Below are positions 6,127 to 11,070 of a DNA stretch of 11,070 bases, piece by piece; within the stretch, counting starts at the first letter, position 1, and the number at the start of each line of letters is the position of its first letter. This stretch comes from Thermoplasmata archaeon. Lineage in GTDB: Archaea > Thermoplasmatota > E2 > DHVEG-1. Made by a program: the position numbers and the translations under genes. The DNA lies in NCBI GenBank assembly GCA_030606465.1, contig JAUWGL010000011.1:1-11070 (forward strand), written 5' to 3'. The notes under the pieces are model-generated. The model did not search any database and was not told where the DNA came from. It saw only the letters and a list, made by a program, of their open reading frames with translations.

Positions 6127-7458
6127 TTATCTATTATTGTTATCTTCTGTGTTTTGTGTTTCTGCTTCTTTCGTTTTTTTCATTTCATAATGTGATATAA
6201 TTGAAACACCGATTGTACAAACAATAGCTGTTCCAAGGATTACTACAAATGCTACGTCCTCAAAAAACCCTTTCATTGTTGAACCTAGGTTTAATTCTTC
6301 AACAAGAATGGGACCGAAATTTATTGCTAGTATTGCTGCTGCAAGACCACGTGGCATCATAACAGCCATTGTTTGTTTATCGTCTTTTTCAAATCCTCCT
6401 TTGAATGTTGAAATCATCACTGCCAATGCTCGTAATCCAAGTAATGCTAAAAGTAATACTATTCCGATTATTATGAACTCTGTCCTTTGAAAACTAACCA
6501 TTATTCCTAGATATACAAAGAAGAAGGTTCTAATCACAAAGGAAGTTAATGAGTGAAATTGCTTAGTTTGTTCGTCCATCTCAAAGCTTTTCCCAGAGTA
6601 ATTAAGCATTTTCAGTACTTTTTTACCGTTTCCAAGTACTAGTCCAAACATTAGGCAGGATATCGCTCCAGCTCCTGTTCCACCTTCTTCTATGCCTACT
6701 AATAGTGCTGTAAGAGAATATACTAAAAATACTACAGCTAAGGTTAAAACATATGAGAATTGTTCTTTTCTTACCTTGTGCATAATTGGCAGCCAGATTA
6801 ATCCTAGAACAGCACCAACGACTGCTCCAACTGAAAATGTGCTTACGAGATTCTTTATTCCAATGCCTATATCAATACTATGTGAGGTTATCATATAAAG
6901 TGCTGCAAGAAAAACAACAATACATAGAGGATCTGTGATTATGCTTTCAATTGATAAAACCATTTTTGTTTTCTCTTGGAGATTCCGCAGTTTGTATGCC
7001 AGAGGAATGACTATTGGACTACTTGTACCACCAACAATTGCTCCAAGGATTATACCAATTATAACACTTTTTTCTATTGGGATTGGCAATATCTTTGTTA
7101 CTGAAACTACTATTACAATTAACATTGTAGCAAGCAGACTTAAACAAAATCCACTAACTGTTAAGAGTAATCCTCTTGGTGCTCCTTTAAAAAGCTGATA
7201 AAGATCAGTATTGATACCACCATCAAATAATATTATTACAATTGCAACTGCAGCAAAAAAACCTGAAATCGCCATCAACAGATCACGGTCCATGCCTTGG
7301 ACATTAAAGATAAATCCAACAACAAGTCCAAAAAGCAATAACCATACGATACTGGGGATTTGCGTTCGATTGAATATAAAATTACCAATAAAACCGAGAA
7401 CCATTATTGTCCCTAAAGTTATCAGAGCAGGAATTATAGGAATGATAGTCTCTTCCAT
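6127..7458 (-). CDS. Cation:proton antiporter (CPA superfamily, NhaP-like)
   Basis: This 443-residue integral membrane protein has about a dozen hydrophobic helices between residues 5 and 424 and a hydrophilic Lys/Glu/Asn-rich tail of about 20 residues. It should exchange Na+ or K+ for protons across the cell membrane. Family marks are LFDGGINTDL (77-86, the usual F-E/D-GG-L segment), GGTSSPIVIP (143-152, unwound helix region), IESIITDPL (170-178, ion-site helix) and MMPRGLAAAIL (367-377, with the conserved PRG). The usual Asn-Asp of electroneutral members or Asp-Asp of electrogenic ones is replaced by Thr175-Asp176, so stoichiometry cannot be read from sequence. There is no C-terminal TrkA-N/RCK domain. 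It appears to have its own promoter (TATA at 7485-7491) with a near-leaderless start. Confidence 0.9.
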   Translation of the reverse strand: MEETIIPIIPALITLGTIMVLGFIGNFIFNRTQIPSIVWLLLFGLVVGFIFNVQGMDRDLLMAISGFFAAVAIVIILFDGGINTDLYQLFKGAPRGLLLTVSGFCLSLLATMLIVIVVSVTKILPIPIEKSVIIGIILGAIVGGTSSPIVIPLAYKLRNLQEKTKMVLSIESIITDPLCIVVFLAALYMITSHSIDIGIGIKNLVSTFSVGAVVGAVLGLIWLPIMHKVRKEQFSYVLTLAVVFLVYSLTALLVGIEEGGTGAGAISCLMFGLVLGNGKKVLKMLNYSGKSFEMDEQTKQFHSLTSFVIRTFFFVYLGIMVSFQRTEFIIIGIVLLLALLGLRALAVMISTFKGGFEKDDKQTMAVMMPRGLAAAILAINFGPILVEELNLGSTMKGFFEDVAFVVILGTAIVCTIGVSIISHYEMKKTKEAETQNTEDNNNR

Positions 7459-7484
7459 ACAAAACGTAAAAACCCGAAACCTTG

Positions 7485-7491
7485 ATTTAAA
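7485..7491 (-). promoter_or_regulatory. TATA box of the antiporter gene, near-leaderless start
   Basis: On the minus strand TTTAAAT follows the purine-rich AAGGGAAGG, a good BRE. Transcription would begin near 7462, only a few bases before the ATG at 7458. No ribosome site is present upstream of that ATG, which agrees with a leaderless message. A weaker TTTAAAAT lies at 7503-7510. Confidence 0.5.
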
Positions 7492-7527
7492 CCTTCCCTT
7501 TTATTTTAAATACTACTTTTCAAACTA

Positions 7528-7536
7528 GGGGGGGGG
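7528..7536. repeat. Nine-base G homopolymer between zinc-ribbon and antiporter genes
   Basis: Nine consecutive G on the + strand (C9 on the coding strand) directly follow the TAA stop of the zinc-ribbon gene. It is the longest G/C run in a window of roughly one-third G+C. Being just outside the reading frame, length changes would not alter the protein. Confidence 0.9.
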
Positions 7537-7728
7537 TTACTTAGTACCAACAAAGATCATAATGGTGAATGCAGCTATTAAAACCAACATAAAATACCAA
7601 AGAATTCTTCCTTTTTTACGCATAGCTTGATATCTTTGTTTACATTCATCCGAACAAAATTTTTCATCGACAGGAATAGCCTTCCAACACATATTACAAT
7701 GAACATGTTGCGGTATTTTTTCAGCCAT
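7537..7728 (-). CDS. Zinc-ribbon protein with one C-terminal membrane helix (DUF2116 type)
   Basis: The 63-residue protein has a treble-clef-like zinc site: Cys11 and Cys14 (HCNMC), then Cys26 and Cys30 (FCSDEC), followed by the basic segment KQRYQAMRKKGR. Residues 42-60 form one hydrophobic helix, with a GTK end. It is therefore probably a tail-anchored protein with its zinc ribbon in the cytoplasm. The layout matches small archaeal DUF2116 zinc-ribbon proteins, whose function is unknown. The start is supported by GAGGTTAG on the minus strand at 7735-7742, six bases before the ATG. It follows hpt by 45 bases and may be the third gene of the mfnA-hpt unit, although a TATA-like element near 7757-7766 could give it a promoter of its own. 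Confidence 0.82.
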   Translation of the reverse strand: MAEKIPQHVHCNMCWKAIPVDEKFCSDECKQRYQAMRKKGRILWYFMLVLIAAFTIMIFVGTK

Positions 7729-7773
7729 ATCAATCTAACCTCTACATATGCTCAACTATATGAAATACTTTTC

Positions 7774-8343
7774 TTATATGTTTTTTACAACAACCTTACC
7801 ATCAATTACATTAATATTAACAAGAACATCAACATTTATGTTATATTCATCTTTTATTTCTTCAGATACTTCTCCTTTATCAACTGCAATAAAAACACCT
7901 TTAACATTAACACCTATTTTTTCAAAAGCTGTTAATACTGCTTTTAATGATCCACCTGTGCTTAATACATCATCAACAATGATGACATTATCATCTTTGT
8001 TAACACCATTTATGAAAAACTTTGATTTAGAATAACCAGTTATCTGATCAACACTTATTTCATCAGGTAGATCATACTGTTTTTTTCTAATAATTGTAAA
8101 AGGTTTATTCATCTTAAGGGATAATCCTCCTGCAAGAGGGATACCCATAGCTTCTAAGGTTACGATTTTGTCAATAGGACCACATTTTTCAACACGTTTA
8201 TGCATTTCACAGACAACTTCATCAAGTAAATCAGGTTTTATCGATGGTACACCATCAGTTATCGGGTTGATAACATATTGATACTTACCTTTTTTTATAA
8301 CTGTTGACTCTTTTAATGATTGTTTAAAGATTTCCAGGCTCAT
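7774..8343 (-). CDS. hpt: Hypoxanthine/guanine phosphoribosyltransferase, archaeal type
   Basis: The enzyme transfers ribose-5-phosphate from PRPP to a purine base for salvage. The 189 residues have the archaeal Hpt pattern: VIKKGKYQYVINPITDGVP at 15-33, VTLEAMGIPLAG at 61-72, IIRKKQYDLP at 84-93, TGYSKSKFFING at 102-113, and the PRPP loop VIIVDDVLSTGGSL at 120-133 with the Asp-Asp pair. The match in order and spacing to methanogen Hpt is close, so I prefer it to adenine phosphoribosyltransferase, although the two share the PRPP loop. The ATG overlaps the mfnA stop (ATGA), and GGGTGA at 8347-8352 inside mfnA serves as the ribosome site, so translation is likely coupled. The base used (hypoxanthine, guanine or both) cannot be read from sequence. 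Confidence 0.9.
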   Translation of the reverse strand: MSLEIFKQSLKESTVIKKGKYQYVINPITDGVPSIKPDLLDEVVCEMHKRVEKCGPIDKIVTLEAMGIPLAGGLSLKMNKPFTIIRKKQYDLPDEISVDQITGYSKSKFFINGVNKDDNVIIVDDVLSTGGSLKAVLTAFEKIGVNVKGVFIAVDKGEVSEEIKDEYNINVDVLVNINVIDGKVVVKNI

Positions 8344-9500
8344 ATTTCACCCGCTTTTATACATGTTTTTTTAAGATCAGGTATAAACTCGTCTACTACC
8401 TTCCGGGTCACATGAGGCATTAAAACAATGCGAATACAAGATATTCTTTTCATTTCATTTACCTTCCATCCATGATCTGTTAGCAGTTTTACCACTTTAA
8501 AGGGATTTCTAAGTTTTATACCTATAACATTCATAGTTGGTTTAACAGCTAAACATAAACCAATCTCATTTATTCTGTCCTCTGCATAATTTGTTACATT
8601 CATACATTGTTTAACAAGTTTTTTATAGCCCTCTTCTCCAAGAAATCTTGCAACAGCATAGGCAGCAGCAACTGGTCCACCAGATCTAGTACCAGCGAGA
8701 CCTGCTTGTTTATCACTGCTAACACAATGTGAGTCTACACTTATTTTATTAATCCATCTTTTGTCTCTAACCATTAATGTTCCAAGTGGTATAGCAGAAC
8801 AACCCATTTTATGAGCATCTACCGAAATCGTGCTTACACCCTTCAGTTTGAAATCAAAATCAGGAACATTATAACCTATTTTTTTAAGAAAAGGTATTAC
8901 AAAACCCCCAAAAGCAGCATCAACATGAAAAAAAAGATTATTTTCTTTGCATATATCGTTCAACTTAGGAATAGGATCAATAGTCCCTAATTCTGTGGAA
9001 CCAGCTATTCCAACAACCGCAGCAGTATTATTATTAATCTTTTCTTCAACATAATTTACATCAACACAGTAATCATCATTCAATGGAGTTGATACAAGCT
9101 TCATATCTATAAGTGATGCAATTTTTTCAAAGGAAAAATGAGCATTTTCAGGAACCAAAATTTCTTTTTTACCTGTAAGTTGTTTTGCGAGCCACATCGC
9201 AGTTATATTACTTTCTGTTCCACCACTTCCAATCAATCCCAGATGATTCTTTGGTGCATTCAACAATTCTGAGATAAACTGGATAAATTTTGATTCTATT
9301 TCTCTAGTTCCCGGGAAAAGTTCTGGATCTCCAAGATTGGTTTCTAAAAACTTCATATACATCTTTTTTGCGATTGGATGCGGCTGTGTACACATAGAAC
9401 CAAGTATATGTCCGCTTGAAAACGTAAAATCCTTGTTTCTATATTTTTTAAGCTCTTTTAATATAGTATCCTGTTTATCTATCTTGTTTTTCGAGTTCAT
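8340..9500 (-). CDS. mfnA: L-tyrosine/L-aspartate decarboxylase, PLP-dependent (MfnA family)
   Basis: MfnA proteins are group II PLP decarboxylases. In methanogens they make tyramine for methanofuran, and in other archaea they make beta-alanine from Asp for coenzyme A. The 386 residues show GDPELFPGTREIE (57-69), GLIGSGGTESN (88-98, phosphate binding), His121 (ENAHFS, stacks on the PLP ring), HVDAAFGGF (192-200, Asp194 to the pyridine N) and SVDAHKMG (226-233, with Lys231 as the Schiff-base Lys). AGLAGTRSGGPVAA (266-279) is also typical. No other methanofuran gene is in the window, so beta-alanine synthesis is at least as likely. The coupling to hpt suggests a shared operon. A weak TATA (AAAATATA) on the minus strand at 9542-9549 would give a leader of about 20 bases; no ribosome site is clear. 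Confidence 0.92.
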   Translation of the reverse strand: MNSKNKIDKQDTILKELKKYRNKDFTFSSGHILGSMCTQPHPIAKKMYMKFLETNLGDPELFPGTREIESKFIQFISELLNAPKNHLGLIGSGGTESNITAMWLAKQLTGKKEILVPENAHFSFEKIASLIDMKLVSTPLNDDYCVDVNYVEEKINNNTAAVVGIAGSTELGTIDPIPKLNDICKENNLFFHVDAAFGGFVIPFLKKIGYNVPDFDFKLKGVSTISVDAHKMGCSAIPLGTLMVRDKRWINKISVDSHCVSSDKQAGLAGTRSGGPVAAAYAVARFLGEEGYKKLVKQCMNVTNYAEDRINEIGLCLAVKPTMNVIGIKLRNPFKVVKLLTDHGWKVNEMKRISCIRIVLMPHVTRKVVDEFIPDLKKTCIKAGEI

Positions 9501-9558
9501 TTTGTATACCGCATATTATAACAATACAAAAAAGATTCCCCTATATTTTACCATCACA

Positions 9559-9568
9559 TTTTAATATA
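9559..9568 (+). promoter_or_regulatory. TATA box of the PRC-barrel gene
   Basis: TTTTAATATA is centred about 25 bases before the double ATG at 9589-9594. Transcription should start at or next to these codons, which makes the gene leaderless and places the earlier in-frame ATG at 9574 outside the message. Confidence 0.5.
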
Positions 9569-9588
9569 GGTAAATGTATTTTGGTATT

Positions 9589-9909
9589 ATGATGGAAAAA
9601 GAGACTAACCCTAACGCAGAAGAAGTTACAACTTTTTTGAAACTACCTGTTTATACACGCGAGGGAACTTATGTAGGGCATGTGAGGAATGTTTTCATTG
9701 ACATGGATGAAAGATGTGTAAGTAGCTTGCTTGTTACGGATACTAATCCTTCGCTTGTTGAAGGCACGGTTGATGTTGCTGTTCCATATCGATGGGTTAA
9801 TGCTGTTGGTGATATTGTTATTCTTTCTCATTTTCCTGAGAGGGTTACTACTAAGAAGAAAGAAGAATCACCAAAAGATGAAGAAACAGATATTGACATG
9901 GTAGAGTAA
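9589..9909 (+). CDS. Small PRC-barrel domain protein
   Basis: From the ATG at 9589 the protein has 106 residues (105 from the adjacent ATG at 9592). A single PRC barrel covers about residues 13-86: FLKLPVYTREGTYVGHV, FIDMDERCVSSLLVTD, then DVAVPYRWVNAVGDIVIL and HFPERV. The end is an acidic and Lys-rich tail. There is no signal or membrane segment. Short archaeal PRC-barrel proteins of this shape include the CdpB cell-division factors that work with SepF and FtsZ in haloarchaea; others are linked to RNA processing. No division gene is next to it here, so CdpB is only a suggestion. The 9574 ATG would add five residues but lies upstream of the expected transcription start. Codons are GT-rich, unlike the neighbouring mfnA. 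Confidence 0.82.
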   Translation: MMEKETNPNAEEVTTFLKLPVYTREGTYVGHVRNVFIDMDERCVSSLLVTDTNPSLVEGTVDVAVPYRWVNAVGDIVILSHFPERVTTKKKEESPKDEETDIDMVE

Positions 9910-10019
9910 ATAAAAAAAGTAACTTTAACTTTATGTCTTTTCAATCTTCATAAGTTTACGTTTATAATTAAAATTAAGAGAGAAAAAATTAAGCTTTTTT
10001 ATATGATAAATGTAAGAAT

Positions 10020-10044
10020 AAAATGACATATATTGTGTCATTTT
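10020..10044 (+). terminator. Perfect 9-base inverted repeat with T-rich tail
   Basis: AAAATGACA (10020-10028) and TGTCATTTT (10036-10044) are exact reverse complements around a 7-base loop, and T-runs follow to about 10060. It could end the PRC-barrel transcript, although it lies 110 bases after that stop codon. A palindromic operator is an alternative reading. Confidence 0.45.
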
Positions 10045-10141
10045 GTTTTTAATTGTTTTTATTAAAACATAATGACTGCAATCATGTCAGGTTTGAATAT
10101 TTTTTACCATAATCAGGTCGTAATCTTAATTTGCTTGACCA

Positions 10142-10152
10142 ATATAAATATA
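10142..10152 (+). promoter_or_regulatory. Possible TATA box before a doubtful ORF
   Basis: ATATAAATATA is centred about 27 bases before the ATG at 10174, the spacing expected for a leaderless or near-leaderless archaeal message. In sequence this AT-rich such matches also arise by chance. Confidence 0.3.
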
Positions 10153-10173
10153 ATTAGGTGTAAAAAGACGAAA

Positions 10174-10425
10174 ATGAAACAAAAAATAATAGCGATATGG
10201 AAAATTTTACTCTTGACTGTGATACCAAATATTATTGATGTGGCAGGTGAAACATCAGTAAAAGAAGGAAATAGTGAAACTGCCTTAGTTAATTTTACTC
10301 CTTGTAAGTCTAATATATTTGTTTCAACTAATAGAATATTTTCATCTAGAAGATTTATCGGCTTGCTTTATTTAAAAATAATATTAAATAACAAAATCCT
10401 TTTATATAATGAAAGTTATATATAA
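10174..10425 (+). CDS. Doubtful orphan ORF of 83 residues
   Basis: The frame is open from 10072 to 10425, but the ATG at 10174 is the better start because a TATA-like element lies at the right distance upstream. The product would begin MKQKIIAIWKILLLTVIP, a basic and hydrophobic stretch that could be a signal or membrane anchor. A polar middle follows, with one Cys at about residue 46, then a hydrophobic, Asn/Ile-rich end. I recognise no family. The minus strand is also open across 10113-10367, although it lacks a start codon, so simple base composition may explain both frames. Evidence for a real gene is weak; a decayed gene is equally possible. Confidence 0.22.
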   Translation: MKQKIIAIWKILLLTVIPNIIDVAGETSVKEGNSETALVNFTPCKSNIFVSTNRIFSSRRFIGLLYLKIILNNKILLYNESYI

Positions 10426-10474
10426 TATAGATATATAGATTGTGTGTGTAAACTGCAAGGAATGTACAACAATC

Positions 10475-10483
10475 TTTATATAT
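10475..10483 (+). promoter_or_regulatory. TATA box of the secreted-protein gene
   Basis: TTTATATAT, just before GGGG, would direct transcription from about 10505. That gives a leader of about 27 bases holding GGTGAT at 10521-10526, five bases before the ATG at 10532. Confidence 0.5.
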
Positions 10484-10531
10484 GGGGAAATCTAAATATA
10501 TATTGAAAATATTAAAAAATGGTGATAAAAA

Positions 10532-11070
10532 ATGACCAAAAGCTTTAGAAGAGTTAAAGCAGGCATCATAATGGGAATATTGCTAGTTAGTATATTTGCT
10601 ATTTTTGCTACTAATGCTTCAGCTGGATTTGTTAAGGTTGAACCTTTAATAAGTGTTACACACCCTAGAGCAGACGAAAATGTTATACCTAAAAGCGGTG
10701 TACTGGATATACCTCTTAATACGTCTTTCGAACTTACTGGTATAGGTGCAGGTTTTGTAGAAACTTCTAGTTTGTTAAGGGATTCTTCAGTAACGATAAC
10801 ATTAAAAGTTGAAGAAAAAAATGATTGGATTGATGCTAGTATTACTAACTCACCAGCTATAATAAAAATAGGTGGAGCTGCTAGACCTTGGTCGTCAACA
10901 TTATCTTTAACCGTTACTGAAAAAGCTCCAGCATTTTCATTAGGAGTGGTAAGAATTAGTGCTACTTCAAGTGAACTACCAGGTTTATTTTTTAATATTG
11001 CGGAGAAAATTCAATATTTTGAAGTTCCTTTTGAGGTTGGCTATTGGCCAGTTGTTAATTATGAAATACC
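10532..11070 (+). CDS. N-terminal part of a secreted or surface protein (3' end outside window)
   Basis: The frame is open from the ATG at 10532 to the window edge, giving 179 codons. Residues 1-31 form a clear Sec signal peptide: basic MTKSFRRVK, then a hydrophobic core rich in Ile, Leu, Val, Phe and Ala, and a likely cut after ATNASA. The mature part is Ser/Thr/Val-rich and strand-like, with few charges and no Cys. A repeated pattern of short strands resembles an immunoglobulin- or CARDB-like extracellular domain, for example around DSSVTITLKVEE and STLSLTVTEKAP. GGTGAT at 10521-10526 and the TATA at 10475-10483 support the start. It is probably exported and held at the cell surface, but the anchor and function would lie in the missing part. 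Confidence 0.8.
   Translation, partial: MTKSFRRVKAGIIMGILLVSIFAIFATNASAGFVKVEPLISVTHPRADENVIPKSGVLDIPLNTSFELTGIGAGFVETSSLLRDSSVTITLKVEEKNDWIDASITNSPAIIKIGGAARPWSSTLSLTVTEKAPAFSLGVVRISATSSELPGLFFNIAEKIQYFEVPFEVGYWPVVNYEI

Larger units (their letters stand above)
9910..10531. other. Gene-poor AT-rich stretch between PRC-barrel and secreted-protein genes
   Basis: These 620 bases hold no recognisable gene. They contain a hairpin with a T-rich tail (10020-10044), a TATA-like element followed by a doubtful 83-codon ORF (10142-10425), an opposing open frame without a start codon, low-complexity AT/GT sequence (about 10410-10450), and the promoter and ribosome site of the secreted-protein gene. No tRNA cloverleaf, CRISPR repeat or IS end was seen. 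Confidence 0.7.

Noticed and set aside
6308..7528. Several plus-strand ORFs of 60-105 codons across the antiporter gene
   Set aside because: Antisense shadows of a hydrophobic membrane protein; no ribosome sites and no domains.
7627..8035. Plus-strand ORFs opposite the zinc-ribbon and hpt genes
   Set aside because: Phe/Ile/Asn-rich reading of the reverse strand of two well-supported genes.
9337..9831. Plus-strand ORF over the mfnA 5' end and minus-strand ORF inside the PRC-barrel gene
   Set aside because: Both overlap confident genes in the opposite direction and lack start signals or known motifs.
10072..10173. Earlier ATG at 10072 as the start of the orphan ORF
   Set aside because: It lies upstream of the only TATA-like element that is correctly spaced, and the added residues show no coding character.
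10113..10367. Minus-strand open frame of 84 codons in the gene-poor region
   Set aside because: No ATG, GTG or TTG near its beginning, so not called as a gene; kept only as part of the finding about this region.
10410..10450. AT-rich palindrome and GT-dinucleotide run as a repeat element or replication origin
   Set aside because: Very short, low complexity, no repeated ORB-type motif and no Orc1/Cdc6 gene nearby.

Overview
The window reads as a stretch of an AT-rich archaeal chromosome. The evidence is the set of families: MBF1, type II methionine aminopeptidase, deoxyhypusine synthase, an MfnA-type decarboxylase, an archaeal-type Hpt, a COG1340 coiled-coil protein and a small PRC-barrel protein. 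Promoters also look archaeal, with TATA boxes about 25 bases before predicted starts, leaderless starts, and GAGGTGA-like ribosome sites in operons. A euryarchaeal lineage, possibly Thermoplasmatota, is my best guess; no rRNA or marker here settles it. No tRNA, rRNA, CRISPR array, transposase or phage gene was seen.

Region 1 (1-3954, + strand): the tail of a membrane protein, then a tight five-gene operon. It encodes a COG1340 coiled-coil protein, MBF1, a short Sua5/YrdC threonylcarbamoyl-AMP synthase, type II methionine aminopeptidase and a divergent creatininase-family amidohydrolase. Gaps are 33, 1 and 3 bases, then a 4-base overlap. The theme is translation: initiation cofactor, t6A tRNA modification and N-terminal Met removal.

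Region 2 (3940-5795, - strand): a MEMO1-family gene with a TTG start followed by deoxyhypusine synthase, which makes the hypusine precursor on aIF5A. This pair converges on the creatininase gene with a 15-base overlap, so translation and modification genes occupy both strands.

Region 3 (5796-7728): a promoter drives an uncatalogued 52-residue acidic protein on the + strand. It converges on a Na+/H+-type antiporter on the - strand that probably has its own near-leaderless promoter. Upstream of the antiporter lies a zinc-ribbon plus one-helix protein (DUF2116 type), whose stop codon is followed directly by a nine-base G/C homopolymer.

Region 4 (7774-9500, - strand): mfnA and hpt, translationally coupled by an ATGA overlap, with the zinc-ribbon gene downstream as a probable third member.

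Region 5 (9589-11070, + strand): a probably leaderless PRC-barrel gene, about 620 AT-rich bases with a hairpin and a doubtful orphan ORF, and the 5' end of a secreted protein gene that runs off the window.

No new multi-gene system is evident. The points most worth a second look are the creatininase-like protein with a rewritten metal-site loop, a codon-choice switch that falls inside two genes rather than between them, the small 52-residue protein, and the gene-poor region before the secreted protein.
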